A stretch of 64,000 bases of DNA from Plotosus lineatus (Eukaryota > Chordata > Actinopteri > Siluriformes > Plotosidae). The notes beneath the pieces were generated by a model. The model worked only from the letters and a program-made list of their open reading frames with translations, was not told the origin of the DNA and made no database searches. The position numbers were made by a program, and so were the translations under genes. Every line of letters starts with the position of its first letter. Position 1 is the first letter of the stretch. The DNA lies in assembly GCA_024760905.1 (NCBI GenBank), contig CM045729.1:44996580-45060579 (forward strand), given 5' to 3'. Below are positions 59,013 through 64,000 of this stretch, one piece after another.

Positions 59013-62000
59013 CCATGAGGTGGGGGGGCACTAACCAGTGTCTCTCCCCCTCATGCCGGTCCCATGCCCGGAGAAATGCAGAGGGTTGTGTCAGGAAGGG
59101 CATCCGACGTAAAACCAATGCCGATCGGTCGAGGCCCGGGTTAACAACGACTGCCATCAGCGCTGTCAATCAACAGGGTGCTGATGGAAATTGGACTACT
59201 GTTGGTCGAAGACGTCGAAGAAGGAGAGGTGGGAGGCGTGTCCGTAGGCAGAGAGAGAAGAGGAAAGGCATAAGTCTAGGACTGAGAGTGGGGACTTTGA
59301 ATGTTGGAACTATGCAAAGAAAAGGTAGATAGCTGGCTGACATGATGCAGAGGAGGAAGGTGGACATACTGTGTGTTCAGGGGACCAGGTGGAAAGGAAG
59401 CAAAGCTAAAAGCTTAGTAGCAGGGTTTAAGCTATTTTATCACGGTGTGGATGGGAAGAGAAATGGAGTAGGAGTCATCTTGAAGGAGGAGTTTGTCAGG
59501 AATGTTCTAATAGTGAAAAGAGTGTCAGACAGAGTGATGAGTCTCAAGTTAGAAATTGAAGGTGCAATGCTCAATGTTGTTAGTGCTTATGCCCCACAGG
59601 CAGGATGTGAGCTAGAAGAGAAGGAGAGATTCTGGAGTGACTTAGATGAAGTGATGCAGAGTACCGCCAGAGGTGAAAGAGTGGTCATTGGTGCAGACTT
59701 CAATGGACATGTTGGTGCAGGCAACAGAGGGGACGAGGAAGTGATGGGAAGGTTTGGTATCCAGGACCGGAACGCAGAAGGTCAGATGTTGATAGATTTT
59801 GCAAAAGGATGGAAATGGCTGTGGTGAATACTTTCTTCCAGAAGAAACAGGAGCATAGGGTGACTTATGAAAACGGAGGTAGGAGCACACAGGTGGACTA
59901 CATCTTGTGCAGGCGATGTAATTTGAAAGAAGTCAGTGACTGCAAAGTCATAGTGGGTGAGTGTTGCCAAACAGCATAGGATGGTGGTGTGCAGGATGAC
60001 TCTGATGGTGAGAAAGGTGAAAAACGCAAAGGCAGAGCAGAAGACAAAGTGGTGGAAGCTGAAAAAGGAAGAGTGTCGTGTTGTCTTCAAGGAGGAGTTG
60101 AAACAGGCTTTGGGTGGCCAGGATGTGCTTCCAAATGATGGACAACCACAGCAAATGTGATCAGGGACACAAGTAGGAGAGTACTTGGTGTGTCCTCTGG
60201 AAGGAAAGTAGATAAGGAGACTTGGTGGTGGAATGAGGAAGTGCAGGAGTGTGTACAAAGGAAGAGGTTAGCTAAGAAGAAGTGGGACATTGAGAGGACC
60301 GAGGAGAGTAAACAGGAGTACAGGGAGACACAGCGTAAGGCGAAAGTAGCAGTGGCTAAGGCCAAACAGAGGGCGTATGATGACTTGTATGATAGGTTGG
60401 ATAGTAAAGAGGGAGAAAATGATCTATACAGGTTGGCACAGCAGAGAAATAGAGATGGGAAGGACGTGCAGCAAGTTAGATTGATAAAGGACAGAGAGGG
60501 AAATGTATTGACTGATGACAGAAGTGTGCTGGGAAGATGGAAAGAGTACTTTGAAGAGCTGATGAATGAGGAAAATGAGAGAGAAAAAGAATAGAAGAGG
60601 TGACCATTGAGGAGCAGGATGTAGCAAAGATCAGTAAGGGTGAAGTGAGAAGGGCATTGAAGAGGATGAAGAATGGAAAGGCAGTTGGTCCTGATGATAT
60701 ACCTGTGGAGGTATGGAAGTGTCTAGGAGAGGTAGCAGTAGATTTTCTGACAAGAACATTCAACAAGGTACTAGAGAGTGAGCAGATGCCGGAGGAGTGG
60801 AGGAGAAGTGTGGTGGTGCCCATTTTTAAGAACAAGGGAGACGTGCAGAGTTGCAGCAACTACAGAGGGATAAAGTTGTTGAGCCATACGATGAAGTTAT
60901 GGGAAAGAATAGTGGAAGCTAGACTAAGGGCAGAGGTCAGCATTTGTGAACAACAGTTTGGTTTCATGCCATGAAAGAGCACCACAGATGCAATGTTTGC
61001 TTTGAGGATGTTAATAGAGAAGTACAGAGAAGGTCAGAGGGAGCTACATTGTGCCTTTGTGGATCTGGAAAAAGCATATGACAGGGTGCCAAGAGAAGAA
61101 CTGTGGTATTGCATGAGGAAGTCTGGAGTGGCAGAGAAGTATGTTAGAGTGGTGCAGGACATGTATGAGAGATGTAAGACAGTGGTGAGGTGTGCTGTCG
61201 GTGTGACCGACGAATTCAAGGTGGAGGTGGGACTGCATCAAGGGTCAGCTCTGAGCCCCTTCTTGTTTGCTATGGTGATGGACAACCTGACAGACGAGGT
61301 GAGACAAGAATCTCCATGGACTATGATGTTTGCAGATGACATTGTGATCTGTAGTGAGAGCAGAGAACAAGTGCAGGAAAATCTAGAGAGGTGGAGGTAT
61401 GCCCTGGAAAGGAGAGGAATGAAGGTTAGCCTCAGAAAATCAGAATACATGTGTGTGAATGAGAAGGACCCAGGAGGAACGGTGATGTTACAGGGAGCAG
61501 AGATAACGAAGGTGGAGGATTTTAAGTACTTAGGCTCAACAATCCAGAGCAATGGAGAGTGTGGAAAAGAGGTGAAGAAGCGTGTGCAGGCAGGCTGGAG
61601 AAAAGTGTCCGGTGTGATGTGCGATAGGAGAGTATCAGCAAGAATGAAGGGAAAAGTGTACAAGACGGTGGTGAGGCCAGCGATGTTGTATGGTTTAGAA
61701 ACAGTGGCGCTGAGGAAAAGGCAGGAGGCAGAGCTGGAGGTAGCGGAGATGAAAATGTTGAGGTTCTCTCTGGGAGTAACGAGGATGGATAGGATCAGAA
61801 ATGAGTATATCAGAGGGACAGCCCACGTAAGATGTTTTGGAGACAAAGTCAGAGAGGCTAGATTGAGATGGTTTGGACATGTACAGAGGAGGGATAGTGA
61901 GTATATTAGCAGTAGGATGCTGAGGTTGGAACTATCAGGCAGAAGGCCTCGAGGAAGACCAAAGAAGAGATCTATGGATGTGGTGAAGGAAGACATGAAG

Positions 62001-62106
62001 GTCATTGGAGTCAGAAAAGAAGATGCAGAGGACAGGGTGAGATGGAGGCGGATGATTTGCTGTGGCGACCCCTGAAGGGAGCAGCCGAAAGTAAAAGAAG
62101 AAGAAG
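59013..62106 (+). mobile_element. RTE-like LINE, near full-length (3.1 kb) with TSD
   Basis: One coding region for endonuclease and reverse transcriptase. Endonuclease: [46 protein letters not shown]. Reverse transcriptase: [80 protein letters not shown] and FADDIVICSESREQ; C-terminus [20 protein letters not shown]. The 3' tail is GCGACCCCTGAAGGGAGCAG plus AAG repeats. Target duplication: TCTCTCTTTTAA-TGCAG at the left (to 59012) and TCTCTCTTTTAACTGCAG at 62107-62124. Stops or frameshifts lie near 59330, 59810, 59965, 60140, 60594 and 60974, so it is not autonomous as read. It is in the KLHL23 intron. Confidence 0.92.
60993..62075 (+). pseudogene. Longest open part of the RTE reverse transcriptase
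   Basis: A 360-codon open frame from the fingers/palm through FADDIV (about 61329-61346) to the final GDP and stop. It is separated from the upstream part by the stop at 60974, so it is a fragment of a broken LINE protein and not a host gene. Confidence 0.85.
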
Positions 62107-62689
62107 TCTCTCTTTTAACTGCAGGCTAATTTGCATTTTCAGACTTGTGCTGGTATGTGTTTCAGAAATGCAAATTACACTGACATTTCAGATTTTTTTC
62201 CTTAACATTGAGAGCTTCCATAAACTGATTCCTCCATTAATCTAGAAATGAAAATTATTGTATTTCAGTTGTTTGTTATGTTATGTTATGCTTCATGAAG
62301 CCAAAATGTTCCGCTATTATTCAAATATTATCTTTTCTGTGATTTGTTATTTGATACACAGTTAAAAATAAATTAATTAATGAAAAAAAGGGGTAAAGAT
62401 CGTTTAACTGTATAAATTCCACAATTTTTGGTTTTAAAGTGCTCTGATGTGGATATGGACGGTGACCCCTGGTTCATGTCCGATGTATGTAATTTTGTGT
62501 CTCAAGCCCTGAACTTAGAATAAATTGCACATGCTAATATTTTATTTGAATGACTTTCACTTGATTGCAGCACGTAATCACCATGGCATTGTTTTGGCAA
62601 ACTTAAGCATCATCAATATATTTATTTTAAATTCAAGGTTGTGTTCAGTTTTCACCAACATCCTCAACTGAAGACAAATAAACCAAACC

Positions 62690-64000
62690 ACTCCATAAAG
62701 TCTAGCACATCCAAAAGGCTTTCATTATGGTTAAGTTCAGGACTTTCTGGTGCCAGCGCGTGTGTGAAAATGATTTATCATGATCCCTGAATCACTCGCT
62801 CACTCACTATTTATTTGTTTAGCTACAGTATCAGGGAAGGTTTTTTTTTTAAAGTTGAATGATGGGATAACCTGTTCATTCAATACATTTAGGTCATCAG
62901 CTGACCTAATTTTCATAGCACATAATGTTGCTGAGCCTTGACCTAAAGCCCCGGTCACACAGCATTCCACGCCTGAATCACGTACAAAAAGTTCTGAAAA
63001 TTTGGTGGACGTGGTCTTAAGTGATAACTTTTGGTCAATTTTGGCTTGGCCGTGCTTTGTACGTGCTTTTTACGTGGTAAGGCCGTCAGCGGCTGTTCCA
63101 CTGCTAAAACACTGCCTAAGCACGACTACCACGTCCAGCAACGTGTAAGGCAACTTAGGCAAAACACGTGTTCGAACGTGGGAAAAAAAAACTGCAAGTT
63201 ACCATGGCTCATCACGGTCTTATCACGTCTGTATCACTGCCGATCACGTCTTGAGAGCGAACATAAAATGGCACTCCACTGCCATAGCACTGCCATAACA
63301 CTGCCTCATCACTAATAACTGCAGCTCGGCGTCGTCAGAAGGGTGGATTGCCACTTTTGCCTCTTATCACGTCTCCCAAGTTTTTTATCACTGCCAGAAC
63401 ACGGATTATTACGTGTGTTTCACGTGTGTTGCATATCTTTAGCACGTCTTTACCATGTGGTTGTCCGCGGTCTAAAATTTTGAGCAGTTCAAAACTTTTT
63501 TCCACATCCAGCACCGTTCAAATTTTTCCCCACGTCCTGCCACGTCTAAAAATCGACTGTAGCACGTCTTAAACTCGACATCAACACGAACAACACTGTC
63601 TGCTTCACGGGAAACCATTTTTGGATGGGTCGACCCTTAACTAACTGAAGCAGCCATAGATCATAACACTGATCCCGCAGGCTTACATGGTAGGCATTAG
63701 TCATGAGAGATCCTTCATTTATCCACCACTCCTTCTCACCCTGATGTGCTCATCACCTTGGGACAAAGTATATCTGTACTTATCAGATCTTATAACCTTC
63801 TTCAATTGCTCCAGAGTCCAATCGTTATGCTCCTTAGAAAACGGAAGGCTTCTCTTCTAATTAGCGTCACATACAATTTTTTTTCTTAAGGCTATAGCTG
63901 TTTCATCTCAATGTCATGAGTTCTATTTAGAATATGCATTTGGCAAGTTCGCCGCTCATGCCTCTTCTTCAGACACTCACAAAGACAGCCTATAATTAGA
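62690..64000 (-). mobile_element. Tc1-like transposase remnant (extends past right edge)
   Basis: Minus-strand fragments: KEHNDWTLEQLKKVIRSDKY near 63770-63835 (first Asp region of the DDE domain), and ATLCAMKIRSADDLNVLNEQ near 62850-62935, in the order expected of fish Tc1-like transposases. Frames are broken. The remnant is split by the insertion at 62947-63637. Confidence 0.83.
62947..63637. mobile_element. CACGTG-motif-rich 691-bp insertion, TAA target duplication
   Basis: TAA flanks it at 62944-62946 and 63638-63640. It starts AGCCCCGGTCACACAGCATT and ends GGATGGGTCGACCCT. The interior has about 17 CACGT/ACGTG words and 7 CACTGC words. A TAA target would fit PIF/Harbinger, but the terminal repeats are weak (AG, then CCCCGGTC against GGGTCGAC). 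Confidence 0.62.

Noticed and set aside
60993..62075. 360-codon open frame as a host gene
   Set aside because: It is the C-terminal part of an RTE reverse transcriptase with LINE 3' tail and target duplication.
63031..63572. Short open frames in the CACGTG-rich insertion
   Set aside because: No similarity and repetitive composition; they follow from the motif array.

Overview
This is a vertebrate nuclear window, almost certainly from a teleost fish. The genes have many short exons with GT-AG introns and encode vertebrate proteins. The repeats are of fish type: RTE-type LINEs with an AAG-repeat 3' tail, L2-like LINE tails, tRNA-derived SINEs, a Tc1-like transposase, TA-flanked inverted-repeat elements and long (TA)n/(GT)n tracts. 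There is no prokaryotic content, and no rRNA, genuine tRNA gene or CRISPR array.

Four protein-coding genes can be built exon by exon with consistent reading phase. (1) FASTKD1, minus strand, 305-5278: the four N-terminal coding exons; the gene runs off the left edge. (2) CFAP210 (CCDC173), minus strand, 9063-20642: complete, nine coding exons, 545 codons. (3) PHGDH, plus strand, 26812-47657: complete, twelve coding exons, 528 codons, with catalytic Arg236, Glu265 and His283. (4) KLHL23, plus strand, from 56519: the large BTB-BACK-first-kelch exon; the remaining exons are not seen and should lie beyond the right edge. Order and strands of FASTKD1, CFAP210 and KLHL23 match human 2q31.1 as I remember it, but PHGDH (human 1p12) sits between CFAP210 and KLHL23, and no PPIG or PHOSPHO2 coding sequence was seen.

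Most of the rest is transposon-derived. An RTE-like LINE is present as one nearly complete copy with a target-site duplication (59013-62106) and several broken copies. A second LINE family (C-terminal GRPRTRW motif, GAT-repeat tail) is found at 15.9-17.9, 30.1-33.0, 50.8-51.4 and 55.9-56.2 kb. A third LINE, seen as endonuclease-region fragments, lies at 25.0-26.2 and 36.0-36.6 kb. Several SINE families share parts. SINE-I has a tRNA-like head and a tail that combines both ends of the RTE element; SINE-II has the same head and body but a different tail; SINE-III has a different tRNA-like head and SINE-II's tail. DNA elements include at least five TA-flanked inverted-repeat elements, two short elements with perfect 8-bp target duplications, and a Tc1-like transposase remnant at the right end, interrupted by a 691-bp element packed with CACGT/ACGTG and CACTGCC motifs.

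The four genes have no obvious joint pathway: mitochondrial RNA metabolism (FASTKD1), ciliary doublet structure (CFAP210), serine biosynthesis (PHGDH) and a probable CUL3 adaptor (KLHL23). The strongest hunting results are the modular SINE/LINE tail-swapping system, the CACGTG-rich insertion, a near-perfect 43-bp palindrome with a third direct copy, a large foldback built from LINE 5' ends, and the position of PHGDH.
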